In this document: piece by piece, positions 32,695-43,747 of the stretch | How positions within the stretch are numbered: the first letter of the stretch is position 1 | How the letters are laid out: each line of letters begins with the position of its first letter | DNA from: Vermamoeba vermiformis | Lineage: Eukaryota > Tubulinea > Echinamoebida | Assembly (NCBI GenBank): GCA_045837725.1 | Contig: JBEWZL010000196.1 | Location: 1 to 47,880, forward strand | Length of the DNA stretch: 47,880 nucleotides | Direction: 5' to 3' | The notes under the pieces: generated by a model | What the model was told of the DNA's origin: nothing | Seen by the model: the letters and a program-made list of their open reading frames with translations, nothing else | The model's database searches: none | Translations under genes and position numbers: made by a program

Positions 32695-33017
32695 TGGTAT
32701 TGGTATTGTTTTGAACTCTTACATAACTTATTTTTCGACTCTTTTTACCACGTGTAACGCGATCTGATTTTTTAATCAGCGTCATTTGTAAAAACTTGTT
32801 TATTAATTAAAACTCTTATTTATTTCTAAACGGCCATAGATTCCCACCAGACACTTCTTATGAATGGTAGGTATGATGTTAGGCTTTGGCCAGATCAGAT
32901 CGCGGAAAATGTAGCGAACTCAGTAACTGAAAGCGTACGTGTTTCATGAAACGGAAGCATTTAATTATACAATATTTACATATTATAGTACACTGGATCA
33001 GTCTTTCGATTGCCAGC
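32695..33017. other. convergent intergenic gap
   Basis: Holds the 3' flanks of the membrane protein (+) and of ureD (-). An AT-rich spacer with no clear signal beyond ordinary AT-rich words. Confidence 0.35.
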
Positions 33018-34205
33018 TCACAGTTTGGTTTTCAACAAAGCACTCAAAGTCGGGTCCAACATTTGGACGAGCTCTTGCAACACTGACTCTCTGTTGAATC
33101 CTCCAAAGTAGACTACGAGCCCTTGATTATTGTCGAATGCCTTCAGCGAGAAGAACACGCCGTGGCGCTGGATGTTCTTGGGATCGCAGTTTTTGACGGA
33201 AAAGCCGACCACGTCCTCGTCAGAGTTATACATGACGTGCAAGGTATCTAATCTTTCAGACATATTTAGCAGTTGTTGAGTTGATTCGTGGCACTGAGCT
33301 CCGTAAAGAACAAATCTGCCGACAACATTCAACGACTCTTTTTCGTTGACTCTAACGCGCTCGTCCAAGCAATGATCAGTGTTGTCAAGCACCATTCTTT
33401 CGCTAAATGCGGCGCTATCTCGTTGGAGATTCATAGAACTTTCAAAGCGGTTTAAAGTCCAAACTTTCGCATCTTGCTCGGACGACTTTCGAACACTAAT
33501 TGAATCAGAACGTCAGCATTGGGCATGAATATGGATTATAGGTATTTGACAGTCAAAAATGACACGGACTGAACTTCCAACTCGAGATTTTTGCCAAATT
33601 AAGACTGGTTGTTGTCCCAGTTTTTAAAATTTAAATAAATAAATACTGCTTTGTTTATAAAATAAATTTACGGATAAATCGTAATATAAAATCTATAAGT
33701 ACCTTAAGAGCCATTCTAACGCTGCGACTGAGGCGTTTTGTCGCAATTCGAAACTTTGCAGCTGGGTTAGAGATGAGCTGGTGGAAGGCAACAGAGGCTC
33801 TGGAGCATAAAACAAGAAGCCCATGTCGTCTACGCGCGCATCGACTACATTGGTGCATGGGCCTTCTGCCTTGGAGCGAATTACTTTCGTGGATGTAGCA
33901 GTTGTTAGGCAGATTCCGCTGCTCTGCTTAACATGCAGGCGAATGGAGCGGTCAGGATTAGATCCTCCAATACCAGGTCCAAGTTGTACAGTAGTGACGT
34001 ATTTAATATCCAGGGCAGCTGAGGACGGCACAGAGGTCGATCGAGCTAACGGCATGAAGCGAATAGGATTGCTTGAATAGAGCTTGGAGAGCTCTGACTT
34101 GTCTCTTATGCGCTCCACGACGATCTCTCCGTCGAACTTGGTTACTTGATGAATCGAGGGGCGAAGCAGTGCTGAGCTTTGGTTTGACTGAATTGTTTGA
34201 AGCAT
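33018..34205 (-). CDS. ureD: urease accessory protein UreD/UreH
   Basis: Exons 34205-33703 and 33495-33018 join in phase to 326 residues. The hallmark is the beta-rich core: VQLGPGIGGSNPDRSIRLHV, then ICLTTATSTKVIRS and GFLFYAPEPLLP, then LRQNASVAALEWLL. These match the family's GG-x-GGD, TT-x-(A/S)-TK-x-YRS and LP-x-P steps. The last exon matches the C-terminal half and ends with FNRESVLQELVQMLDPTLSALL. UreD holds urease apoprotein for nickel delivery by UreF and UreG, in the cytosol. The usual GGD reads GGS here, an oddity. I chose the Met at 34205; another in-frame Met at 34328 would add 41 residues. No urease or UreF/G gene lies in the window, which is normal for fungi. Confidence 0.82.
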
Positions 34206-34771
34206 TGGATCGGATTCGTTGGAAAACTGGCTTAGATTGGCTCGCGTGGTCGTCAAATTCGATATTTTGTTGAGTTTGAACGTGCACCAAGAGTTCTTTA
34301 TGGCCGAGATTGAGCCCTGGTAGAGCACAAAGCCCGCTCAAAAAAACTAAGTTTGAAATCCAGTGAGATAATAAAAAGAGTAGGGAAATCTTGCTTGCAA
34401 CATACCTTGTGAAACTTCGCACCGACGGCAATTTGATTTTTCACCCGGGCACGTTGGGCAGTCGCGAATTGGTTTTTTCGTGAATGTGAAATCTGGATCC
34501 AGTTGCACTTTGGCTGAGTTAGTGCAACTTTCTTAATGATATGGTCTACCAATGCAAACAATTAGACGTGGCTAAAAGATCATTAGTTGTAAAGTTCCGA
34601 TCTTTGATCGAGTTTCGTTTTTTCTGAATTTATGAGAAGAGCCATTATTAGACAGGTTGTAGAGATATTCATAAATATCCTAATAAAATTATTATTAGTA
34701 AAATCATTGCGGTGGTAATAAATCTTGCGTCGCTAAAAAGAATTTATTAAATCTACAAAACTATAAACAAC
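34206..34771. other. ureD upstream region
   Basis: Between the ureD start and the 3' end of the PPxY gene. The first 120 bases are an open in-frame extension of ureD (to Met 34328). The rest, to 34771, is AT-rich with no supported exon; the open frame at 34298-34561 has no motif. Confidence 0.35.
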
Positions 34772-35152
34772 TTAATAATTGTAGGTATGCACTACAATTA
34801 CACCAGCACCAGCCAAGATCAAAATCAAAGCACCAACGACCAAAGAGATGAGGAAAGGAATGATCCAGCCCTTGAGGTAAGAAGATTTGTCTCTCACGCA
34901 GAACATACACAACAAGCCAAGGAAGCTGAAGAAAAAGCTCATCCAGAAGCCCAAGCAGCAATTGTTTTCAGCAGGAGCATCGGTAGAGACGTGAATGACA
35001 GTCTGGTTTTGATATCCAGGTTGTGCGTGTAACAGAGGCTGATGCGGTGTGACTTGATAAGTAGGAGGCTGGTAAATGTTGGGCTGGTAACCAGGTTGCG
35101 CGTTATAAGCGGGAGGGCTATATACAAATTGATTCTGTTGATTAGGGTCCAT
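34772..35152 (-). CDS. small membrane adaptor with PPxY motifs and two membrane helices
   Basis: 126 residues. The first half is Pro/Gln/Tyr-rich, with PPAY near residue 13 and PPTY near residue 29, both of the PPxY type bound by WW domains of Nedd4/Rsp5 ubiquitin ligases. A CC pair (NNCCLG) precedes two hydrophobic helices (WMSFFFSFLGLLCMFCV and IIPFLISLVVGALILILAGA). The tail is short. This is the layout of ubiquitin-ligase adaptors of endosomes and vacuole, so a role in sorting membrane proteins is a reasonable inference. Met at 35152 was chosen; a Met at 35191 is in frame too, but an acceptor-like CACAG lies just before 35152. Confidence 0.65.
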   Translation of the reverse strand: MDPNQQNQFVYSPPAYNAQPGYQPNIYQPPTYQVTPHQPLLHAQPGYQNQTVIHVSTDAPAENNCCLGFWMSFFFSFLGLLCMFCVRDKSSYLKGWIIPFLISLVVGALILILAGAGVIVVHTYNY

Positions 35153-35560
35153 ACTGTGGTGTTGATGTCTGTTCGGTGAGAAAAATACCAAAAGAAAGTC
35201 CCGATCAACTTTTGTGTCATTTTCCTAAATTTATGGAAGAGTACGAAAAGAATATTACCGAGATATTTTGTTAAACTTTACTGCGACCTACCCTTGCTTC
35301 GCTTTATCTCCAATAAGAGTCGAACCGAGATCTCGCTTGTGTTTCACGAGGTTGCTAACTTCAGACCGTCGAGCAATCAAAAATCTTCGCCCCACTGTTA
35401 GATCAAGCATCGAACACCTGCACGAAGACCTCTTTTGGTTTGCCTGACCGTACAAGTTCCAGATTGAAATATAATTCCTACAGTTTCCAAGTAAAAGAGG
35501 CTTGTGTAACTCTCTAATTTACGTAGAATACAAGTGAGCGAATAAATTTCATGGCACCTA
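35153..35560. other. gap between PPxY gene and receptor 3' end
   Basis: 408 bases on the minus strand: promoter side of the PPxY gene and 3' UTR of the receptor. No supported exon is seen. Confidence 0.35.
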
Positions 35561-38500
35561 TTAAACTTCTTTTGTGCTATTACTATTAACACTCGCCATT
35601 TCAGTGCCCTTTGAGGATCCCGACTTCGTACTCTTCTTCGAATTTTTGCTAGAATGATCATTGCCACGCAACCTTTTGTCGCTAGCCTTCAATTCAGCTA
35701 ATCTCTCGCGCAAGATCTGTTCTCGCTTTGAGAGTAGATCCAATTGTTCTTGAACCGCTTCGTAGGTCTCAGGAACATTAGTCGATGATTGAGGAGTACC
35801 GCTGCTCCAAGTTGAACCAGGTCTCTTTCGTGTCGGGTCGTTGGATCCGCTGGCCACGTAATAAATCTTCGGGATCAGCAAGATGCAAAGGGTCGCTGTA
35901 ACTCCCCACAAAATGGCGATAGACCGAATCAAAAAGTCTATTTGTCTGTCTGCAAGTTGAATAGCGTATAATACGAGCAATATGAGGCCAGCAAATACGA
36001 TGTTGTACATGGCGATCAGGATGAACTTGGATTCGTTGTACTCGCTGCGGATTTTTCGCGACCAGAAGCCTAAAACTACTCCTCCGATGATCAATATGCC
36101 CTTATATACGATGAGAACTATAGCAAAGGGCAGCGATAGATTATTCGAGCAAGTTCTGTAGTTCAAGATCGGACGATTCACATCCAAGACAACAGTCTCG
36201 ACTTGTGGAGTGAAGGCAGCTGTCCATATAGTCAACACGATGATCTCTATGCTCAGTGCCACGGCCGTAATGCGGAGCAAGTAGCCATTGGTCAGTTTGA
36301 TCATTTTCAAGCTGTGCTCGTGGAAGATCCGCCAAACTCGCCAAGTCTTCGTTAGCAATGCGCTGAACATTAATACGAATCCAACTCCAGCAAGCCAATA
36401 TCGCAAATTGCACATAGCAGTCGTAGTTTCAAGTGCCCAGAAGAAAATTGAAGCGTAGATCATGGCGGCACCAAGAATGATAAGCTCGACAAAGAGCAGC
36501 GATGAGGCTATTATTTGCGGTCTATGACGCCATCTAGCGAATAGTATCATCGTAGAGAAGCAGAATAATATTCCAACACCAGAGGCGATGACAATTCCTT
36601 GCTCTGCGGATGTCGCGTACCAGCGGATTTGCTCTTCTCGTTCATTCCAAGCAGGCATAGGATAAATAAGGTCATTAGCCGAAGCAGCGATAGGCAGGAC
36701 GACTACATCTTCATTGTTCTCGTTGTATTGAACAATAGCGCCGAACTGAGTTTCCACCATCTGACCAAAAGAGTTGAACTGTAGTTGTCCGTAGAATGTT
36801 GCGACGTTAATTCTATTAATAGCAACGCGCATTGCCTCTGTTTCAAGCGAGCCTGCCATTTCTGCTGCAGCTTGCAGGGCTAATCCGCAGGCAAACTGAG
36901 TGGCTGCGGGATAACTTGGCGCGTATCCAAATCGCTCAATAAAGACTTCATGGAATATTTGGGGGCTAGCAGTAGTGTTCTGTAATAGATAACGTTAATT
37001 TCTAATCTTTCTGAAATTGAAGCAAACTTGCAACTTGATGCATGTAACGAATTGCGAATATCGTTGGAACGATATTGCGCATCGTTAGGGAAATGTCCCT
37101 TTCGATAGCATAAATAGCGCTGTAACTATCACAATAAACGTCTTCTTATCCTACTCCTTGTCTTACAATCATTTCATTTGGTTCCGAACATACCGGTCAA
37201 CAATGGAGCGAGATCTCGTCTCTCCGTTCAAGAAACTGTCACACGTGCCTATTTATAAGGAGCGGGAGGATATGAATATTGACTCTGCTAAAGTCAATAG
37301 TTTCATTGCTGCCGTTGATCCGATTCCTGATCCTGACACGCAACGTCAACAATGCTTTGAATGGTTCACCAACCTAGCTCTCACCGTTCAAATCTTCAGT
37401 CTCAACTCTGCCGAGCTTCTACGTGCTCTGATGACTCGATTGGCTTCTCACAAGCACCACATCCAAAAGTGTCTCAATGTTGACGATCCGCACAAAATTC
37501 TCGAGAATCTTTCTGCAAGCATTCTCAGAGTTAAGGCCTACGCTAGTCTCGATGAAATCCTCAATTTTAGAATGACTTTTAACGAAACTGTTGAAAGTTA
37601 TTTTAATCGAGCGGTGGAACTTACAACCCGCTCAGATCTTAAAAGCGAATCTCAACAACTCGATCTGATCCTCAAAGGTTTGCCCAACGACTGGAAAGCT
37701 CAAATGGTCACGTTTCCCGAAGCCAAGAATGTAGAAGAACTCTACCAGCAACTCATTCAACTCGAAGATCGTCGCAGAAAGTTATTCCGACCTAAATCCG
37801 GATCTGAACAGAGAAATGTCAAACGAACGCCAGAAAAATCCAAAAATTCTGGTAAGCAACAAAACGGTTCCAATTCTACGGCCAATATCACCTGCTTTGC
37901 TTGTGGTGGTAAAGGTCATTATTCGTACGAGTGCAACGTTGCATCTGACACTGCACGCGAAACTTTGCCCTTCGATCCTCGCAACGTCACAGTTCGCAAG
38001 AAAGATTATCGTACCTCGCCATCAGCCCCTTCTCAGCCCCAGAAGAGTTCAACTCCGTCAGATACGTCTCGCTATGTTGCTCGCTCGCCCTACAAACCAC
38101 CTGGTCAACGCCCACACGACATCGCCGAAGTCCACGAGATGAATTATGCTCCTCAACATGTCCAATCAGCCCCTAACAACAACAACGTGAGATCTGTGCC
38201 TGGATCTCGTCCGGAAAACTAGAACGCGACAAGAGTCAAGGCTCAACTGTTGTCGCGCAGTTATTAGAGCCTATGGATAAGAACAATGCGACCGACCACA
38301 ACAACAAACCCGACACTCGCCCGCACATCCGTCTCGAAATTAATGACACTGCAGTGGATGCACTGGTTGACTCCGGAGCGTCTTTCACATTAATGAGAGT
38401 CGATGTCTACAATGCCCTACCCAACAAACCACCCCTCCAACCTCGATTCGCCAACTTGGGAGCGCTCAACGATACGCCGATCCCGAACATTGGTGAAATT

Positions 38501-41500
38501 TATGGATCAGTACGTATTAATTTGGTCACCTGGATAATACCAATTATTATCGTACCCCATATGCGCTCGCAATTTATTCTAGGGAATGATTTCCTCAGAA
38601 AATATCAAGCGTTACTAGATCAAGACAACAATCAACTCGTACTTCGCACTGACCCCAAGCACTCGCCCGTTACTCAAGAACGACAATTCATGAATATTCC
38701 GCCAGTCACTCCAATTCATCAAAAGCTCTATTTGGACGAAGAATTAGTTTTGGATCCGCGCACTCGAATCACTTATCAACTTCCAAACAACCGTGGCTCA
38801 TTCTCTGGCATAGTAGAACCTAGCACACGCTTCAGACGCCTCTTCAAAGCTTCAGTTGGTCGTACTCTTAGTGCTGTCCGCAACGGAGTAATGTACGTTC
38901 AATTTCTAAATATGGAATATCACGCCGTTACTATTCCTGCTGGTACTTTAATTGGACACTTTGTGCCCTACGATGACATCATCCTTCAACACCATCAAGG
39001 TCAAATCGCTTCTGTCGACAATGCTCAAGTCCCTGCCGCTCAGAAAGAAGAATTCTTCAAGAAATTGGATCACTCGTTCCGAAAGTCCAAGATCAACACT
39101 GTTCAGTCACTCGCTCTTAAAGAAGTCTTGTTTCACTACCGTGATTTATTTGCCGACAATGACGAAGGAATGACAAATGTGTCAAACGTCAAATGTCACA
39201 TCAATTTGACAGATCCGAATTCTCAGCCAGTTCAAGAACGACTCCGACGCACAACGCCACAACAGAAAGCCGTAATTGATGAAGAGATAGATTATATGCT
39301 TAAGAACAACGTAATAGAACCGTCTGAATCGCCATGGGCCGCGCCTGTCCATCTCGTCAAAAAGAAGAACGGAACATTTCGCTTTTGTATCGACTTTAGA
39401 GGGCTCAACGCCCTTACCAAGAAGGACGCCTATCCCCTGCCACGTATCGACGACACCCTGGATTCACTCGCAGGCATGGTTTACTTCACTACACTGGATG
39501 CACGAAAAGGCTATTGGCAAATCCTCATGAACGTCAACGACCGCGAGAAAACAGCTTTTGTATCACACAGAGGCTTGTTTCAATTCAAACGAATGCCTTT
39601 TGGTTTAACGAACGCACCAGCAACATTTCAGCGAATGATGGATCTCGTACTTAGCGGTTTGCTCTATGAAATATGCTTAGTTTACATAGACGATATTATT
39701 ATCTTCTCACGAAACTTTGAAGAACACCTCAAGAATATTCAAACAGTCCTAGATCGTCTTCGCAGCGCGAACATCAAGCTGTCACCGGAGAAATGCAACT
39801 TTTGTCTCGAAGAAATTCCGTTCCTTGGCCACATCATCTCGTCAAAAGGATGCAGTCCTAATCCCGACAAAGTCGCTGCTATCATTAATTGGCCTGTCCC
39901 TCAACACAAGTCCGAACTGAAGAGTTTCCTTGGTATTGCCGGTTATTATCGCAGATTTATTCCTGATTTTGCAACGATCGCCGAACCACTGACATCGCTG
40001 ACATCGAAGAAAGCTATTTTTAAATGGGAGTCTACTCAACAACGCGCATTCAACAGTCTCAAGCTCGCACTCACGACAAAGCCTGTACTACGCTTCCCAG
40101 ACTTCAACAAAGACTTTGTGCTCTACACCGACGCCTCAGATGTTGGTATTGGCGCCGTTCTCGAACAGCCTCAAGAAGATCCGCAACAGCCCTCAGTCAT
40201 TGCCTACTGGAGTCGCGTATTGGACGCCGCCGAACGAAACTACACAACTACGGAGAAAGAATGCCTTGCTTTCGTGGACGCCTGCAAAATTTTCCGACCT
40301 TATTTAATTGGAAGAAAATTCACTGTTATTTTAGATCATATCGCGCTTAAATGGCTCAAAGAAACGACTGATACGAACTCAAGAATTTGCCGCTGGTCAT
40401 TGAAATTGCAAGACTACGACTTCGACATAGTTCATCGCCCTGGTTCAACACACTCGAACGCTGACGCTCTCTCGCGCATTCCTGCTCGCTCAAATGATAT
40501 TGCTGCTGTTTATGAAGACACTACTTTCGACACTATTCTCAAGAATCTCAACATCGCTCAATTAGAAGACCCGATAATCTCGCGCTACTTCAGATATCTC
40601 AAAGAAGGAGTTTTCGACACTGACGACAAGAATGAAGTTCAACGAATTTATATGGAATGCAAAGACTTGGTCCTTGGTCCTGACAACATCGTCTATAGAA
40701 GCTTCGCTCCTGCTGCTCACAATCGTAGATTTGATCCCGCGTATCAACTAGTTATTCCGCTATCGATGCGCTACCAGATCCTGCAACTGTGCCACGACTC
40801 TAAGATGGGTGCTCATTTAGGATTTTTCAAGACTCTAGACCGTGTTCGACAACGATTCTACTGGCCCAACATGCAACGCGACATCCGCAACTACGTTCTC
40901 AGCTGTGAATTCTGCAACAAAAGAAAATTCCGTCGCCACCCCAAATTTGGAAAAATGGGAAGAGTTCAAGGAAAATTTCCATTCGATGTTATTGGCGTCG
41001 ATATTCTAGGCCCGCTCAAGAAATCGCACAATGGCAACAAGTACATCGTAGTATTTATTGATTATTTTACGAAGTTAGTAGAAGCCTTCGCAGTTCCCGA
41101 CATGGAAGCTCAGACAATCGCCAAATTACTTCTCGACGAAGTAGTCTTTCGCTATGGTGCTCCGTCAAGAATTCTCTCAGACAAAGGATCGCAGTTCACG
41201 TCACAACTTCTCAAAGATCTGACAACCTTCTTGCAAACGAAGAAAATATTCACAACGCCGTATCATCCTCAAACCGATGGTTTGGTTGAGAAATTTAATC
41301 AAACTTTAGCAACAATGCTCTCCGCGTTCGTCACCCGTGCCGAAAAGAATTGGGATGAAAATCTCCGTGCCGTCATCTTCTCTTACAACACTGTCATGCA
41401 AGCATCAACTGGTTATAGTCCCGCAGAACTCGTTTACGGAAGAATTTTACGCCTGCCTTGCGATCTGGATTTGATCCGTTCTAAAAATACAGATCCGACC

Positions 41501-43499
41501 ACGCTCAACGAATGGGTCCGCGAGCAGCTCTACAAGCTCAACGACGCCTACAAACTTGCTAATAAAGCTCTCGACAAAGCCCACGCTCATCAGAAGAAGA
41601 ATTACGACAAAGGAAAGTCCGCTCACGAATTCAACATTGGTGATCTCGTCTACAAGAAGATTCCAGTCATCTCTGGTCAGAAGAAATTTCAACCTCGATA
41701 TGAAGGCCCTTTCAAGGTTATAGAAAAATTGAATAATTTGACATATTTAATCGCATCCGAATCTGATCCCGCTCAACGATTCCACATTCACATCGAGAAA
41801 TTAGCGCCAGTCACTCTTCGCGACCCAGCGCTCATGCCGCAACCGAAAATTAAGGAGAAGAGAGTTAAAGAAGAAGTAGAAGAAAAAGAAGAAGAAGATC
41901 TCGACATACACTTGCTTGAAAATTCAACTATCGCTCCTGACACCCCCGAAACGAAGCCTGAAGAAGAAAAATTACCCGAGACATTGTACGAAGAAGAAGG
42001 AAAATCAGCTGCTGAAATTCTCGAAGAAATTTATAACGCAGAAGAACCCGAAGTTCAACCACGATCCAGACGCCGCCAATTGTCCGCTCTCGACACCTTT
42101 TATTTGCTGCGCGATGAATTGTCCCGCCTCAAACTCGACATTGAGCGAATGCCTCACTACCCGCTCATCAAGATCTCGAAGAAGCTAAAAGAATTACTTG
42201 GCACTGGATCTGCCTTTGTTCTCAGCTCGCTCTCTCGTAAATTCGACAAAGAAATCCCTCAGATCAAGACTCGCGCCGAATCACTTGCCTACATCGCCGA
42301 TCTGCTCGATCACTTTGACATCCGCTTCGCAAAGGAAATCACACGACTCAATTTTAGTAAGAAATAGTTATTTTTATTATATATATACCACTTCAATATA
42401 AGGAAGGGAGAATGTAACGAATTGCGAATATCGTTGGAACGATATTGCGCATCGTTAGGGAAATGTCCCTTTCGATAGCATAAATAGCGCTGTAACTATC
42501 ACAATAAACGTCTTCTTATCCTACTCCTTGTCTTACAATCATTTCAATGCAATTCCATTTCAGGATCTGTTATTTGTTTCGCGTTACTTACAGTATAACG
42601 GAAGAAGTGAATAGAGCTGGAGCCATCTTCATTGTACATTCGTCCAGTCAAGCGTCGATCCCAAACAGTTGTTCCGGATACGTAACGGCCAGTATCGTTC
42701 AAGACCGATTTGAACGTCGCAGAGTCGCTAGCGCAAACAGACATGAGAAATGCAGATGCAGTGTAGTTCATTTCTTTGGCTGCTTGAATAAAAGCAAGAC
42801 ATCCAGGACCCCAAACGGCTCCGGCTACCAAATCCGGATTGAATGCTTGCAGTTGAGCGATGGCACCCTTCATATACTCTCGTGCACTATCGGTAAGCTT
42901 TGGAGAGTAGGGCACAGCAATGTCTAAGACGATTTCAAGCTTGTTGTCCGTAGCACCGTTGATCGCACCTTTTCGGATGGCTTGAAAAAAAAGATCGTTT
43001 GTACCGCTCTCTCTGACAATGGCTATTGTCTTTGCTCCCTTGACTCTAGCCAATGAGATTGCAGGAGGAAAGATACTTGAAGCGCTTGGCTGAACTCCAA
43101 CCATGTATTCGAATCTGCGACCCGTGGCGGATGTGCATGGAGTAAATAGGTTCTCATCGCACTCGAATAGGGTTGGCGAGGCACCTCCTAGTAAAATAAG
43201 TATATTACAACCCGCTATAAGCCGTCTTCTGATCACATTCGTAAACTCGAAAAAATTTAGTTGCCTTATTTGGCAAAAGTCTACGAATTAAAGCTAGCTT
43301 TCAGTGAAATAATTTGCAATTAAATTGGCGCTATTTTTAAATCATCGAAATTGTGAAATCGTAACTTACCAGCAGCGCAACTAAGAATTTTGTGCTTTTC
43401 AGCCTCGATCGCGTGCACTTCCGTCAAGGACGATGAGAATGGGACTAGCATCGCATGAACTTCACCATAAGTACCATTAGCAACCGCTCTAATAGCATT
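35561..43499 (-). CDS. family 3 (class C) GPCR, body and seven-helix core
   Basis: Exons on this strand are 43499-43370 (first 12 bases shared with the target duplication), 43187-42592 and 36979-35561; the joins are in phase. Residues up to about 520 form the type 1 Venus flytrap (VPFSSSLTEVHAIEAEKHK, then GASPTLF and a second lobe). Seven hydrophobic helices start with GIVIASGVGILFCFSTMIL. The helix-3 region has TAMCNLRYWLAGVGFVLMF and TKTWRVWRIF, close to GABA-B-type receptors. The C-terminal tail is a charged coiled coil and Ser/Lys-rich. The last intron (36980-42591) contains the whole Ty3/gypsy element in antisense direction. The first exon is missing upstream here, replaced by the LINE; it lies at 26479-26742. 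Confidence 0.88.
37043..37176 (+). repeat. left LTR
   Basis: 134 bases, TG...CA, the same as 42413-42546 as read. The following bases begin with TTTGGTTCCGAAC, a possible tRNA primer site two bases in. Confidence 0.9.
37203..38222 (+). CDS. gag: gag of the Ty3/gypsy element
   Basis: Gag-type protein with a helical capsid-like part and one CCHC zinc knuckle (CFACGGKGHYSYEC) in its last third, then a Pro/Ser-rich end. Part of the element at 37038-42551. Confidence 0.85.
   Translation: MERDLVSPFKKLSHVPIYKEREDMNIDSAKVNSFIAAVDPIPDPDTQRQQCFEWFTNLALTVQIFSLNSAELLRALMTRLASHKHHIQKCLNVDDPHKILENLSASILRVKAYASLDEILNFRMTFNETVESYFNRAVELTTRSDLKSESQQLDLILKGLPNDWKAQMVTFPEAKNVEELYQQLIQLEDRRRKLFRPKSGSEQRNVKRTPEKSKNSGKQQNGSNSTANITCFACGGKGHYSYECNVASDTARETLPFDPRNVTVRKKDYRTSPSAPSQPQKSSTPSDTSRYVARSPYKPPGQRPHDIAEVHEMNYAPQHVQSAPNNNNVRSVPGSRPEN
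38273..42367 (+). CDS. pol: pol of the Ty3/gypsy element (protease, RT, RNase H, integrase)
   Basis: Domains in order: aspartic protease (LVDSGAS, about residue 31-37), reverse transcriptase (YIDDIIIF, about 470), RNase H (YTDASD, about 616), integrase zinc finger (about 841-885) and integrase core. The order protease-RT-RNase H-integrase is that of Ty3/gypsy. An acidic Glu/Lys-rich extension ends the protein. It lies in a different frame from gag, as is common in this family. Confidence 0.9.
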   Translation: MDKNNATDHNNKPDTRPHIRLEINDTAVDALVDSGASFTLMRVDVYNALPNKPPLQPRFANLGALNDTPIPNIGEIYGSVRINLVTWIIPIIIVPHMRSQFILGNDFLRKYQALLDQDNNQLVLRTDPKHSPVTQERQFMNIPPVTPIHQKLYLDEELVLDPRTRITYQLPNNRGSFSGIVEPSTRFRRLFKASVGRTLSAVRNGVMYVQFLNMEYHAVTIPAGTLIGHFVPYDDIILQHHQGQIASVDNAQVPAAQKEEFFKKLDHSFRKSKINTVQSLALKEVLFHYRDLFADNDEGMTNVSNVKCHINLTDPNSQPVQERLRRTTPQQKAVIDEEIDYMLKNNVIEPSESPWAAPVHLVKKKNGTFRFCIDFRGLNALTKKDAYPLPRIDDTLDSLAGMVYFTTLDARKGYWQILMNVNDREKTAFVSHRGLFQFKRMPFGLTNAPATFQRMMDLVLSGLLYEICLVYIDDIIIFSRNFEEHLKNIQTVLDRLRSANIKLSPEKCNFCLEEIPFLGHIISSKGCSPNPDKVAAIINWPVPQHKSELKSFLGIAGYYRRFIPDFATIAEPLTSLTSKKAIFKWESTQQRAFNSLKLALTTKPVLRFPDFNKDFVLYTDASDVGIGAVLEQPQEDPQQPSVIAYWSRVLDAAERNYTTTEKECLAFVDACKIFRPYLIGRKFTVILDHIALKWLKETTDTNSRICRWSLKLQDYDFDIVHRPGSTHSNADALSRIPARSNDIAAVYEDTTFDTILKNLNIAQLEDPIISRYFRYLKEGVFDTDDKNEVQRIYMECKDLVLGPDNIVYRSFAPAAHNRRFDPAYQLVIPLSMRYQILQLCHDSKMGAHLGFFKTLDRVRQRFYWPNMQRDIRNYVLSCEFCNKRKFRRHPKFGKMGRVQGKFPFDVIGVDILGPLKKSHNGNKYIVVFIDYFTKLVEAFAVPDMEAQTIAKLLLDEVVFRYGAPSRILSDKGSQFTSQLLKDLTTFLQTKKIFTTPYHPQTDGLVEKFNQTLATMLSAFVTRAEKNWDENLRAVIFSYNTVMQASTGYSPAELVYGRILRLPCDLDLIRSKNTDPTTLNEWVREQLYKLNDAYKLANKALDKAHAHQKKNYDKGKSAHEFNIGDLVYKKIPVISGQKKFQPRYEGPFKVIEKLNNLTYLIASESDPAQRFHIHIEKLAPVTLRDPALMPQPKIKEKRVKEEVEEKEEEDLDIHLLENSTIAPDTPETKPEEEKLPETLYEEEGKSAAEILEEIYNAEEPEVQPRSRRRQLSALDTFYLLRDELSRLKLDIERMPHYPLIKISKKLKELLGTGSAFVLSSLSRKFDKEIPQIKTRAESLAYIADLLDHFDIRFAKEITRLNFSKK
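42413..42546 (+). repeat. right LTR
   Basis: 134 bases, the same as the left LTR as read; preceded by a purine tract and followed by ATGCA. Confidence 0.9.
43488..43499 (-). repeat. LINE target-site duplication, right copy
   Basis: Read on the minus strand it is AATGCTATTAGA, directly after the LINE tail ATTCATTCATTC and directly before receptor coding sequence. It matches 26731-26742. Confidence 0.8.
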
Positions 43500-43747
43500 G
43501 AATGAATGAATTTTTATTTTCTGATTTCTCGAAAAGACACGTACAGAGCGGTACTACGGGGAGTTCAACCCACATGCCAAAACGTATATACAATAGCAGC
43601 GCGTGCCGTTCTCGCGTGAGCTCACCACAGACGAACTTAATCATCGCGTGGATGTTTCATACTCGATGTGGCTTGGGCTGCTGTGTTCAAGGCCTAGAAA
43701 AAGGTAGGTGACCTAAAAAGATGAAAAATAAATGAAGGGGGGGGTGC

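Larger units (their letters stand above)
37038..42551 (+). mobile_element. Ty3/gypsy LTR retrotransposon, looks whole and young
   Basis: LTRs of 134 bp at 37043-37176 and 42413-42546 (TG...CA) read identical, which suggests recent insertion. A 5-bp target duplication ATGCA flanks them (37038-37042, 42547-42551). A purine-rich tract (42401-42412) precedes the right LTR. It lies in an intron of the class C receptor, in the opposite direction. No break was seen by eye. Confidence 0.92.

Noticed and set aside
43502-43711. Plus-strand frame next to the receptor exon
   Set aside because: Lies in the antisense of the LINE 3' UTR and tail; no protein features.
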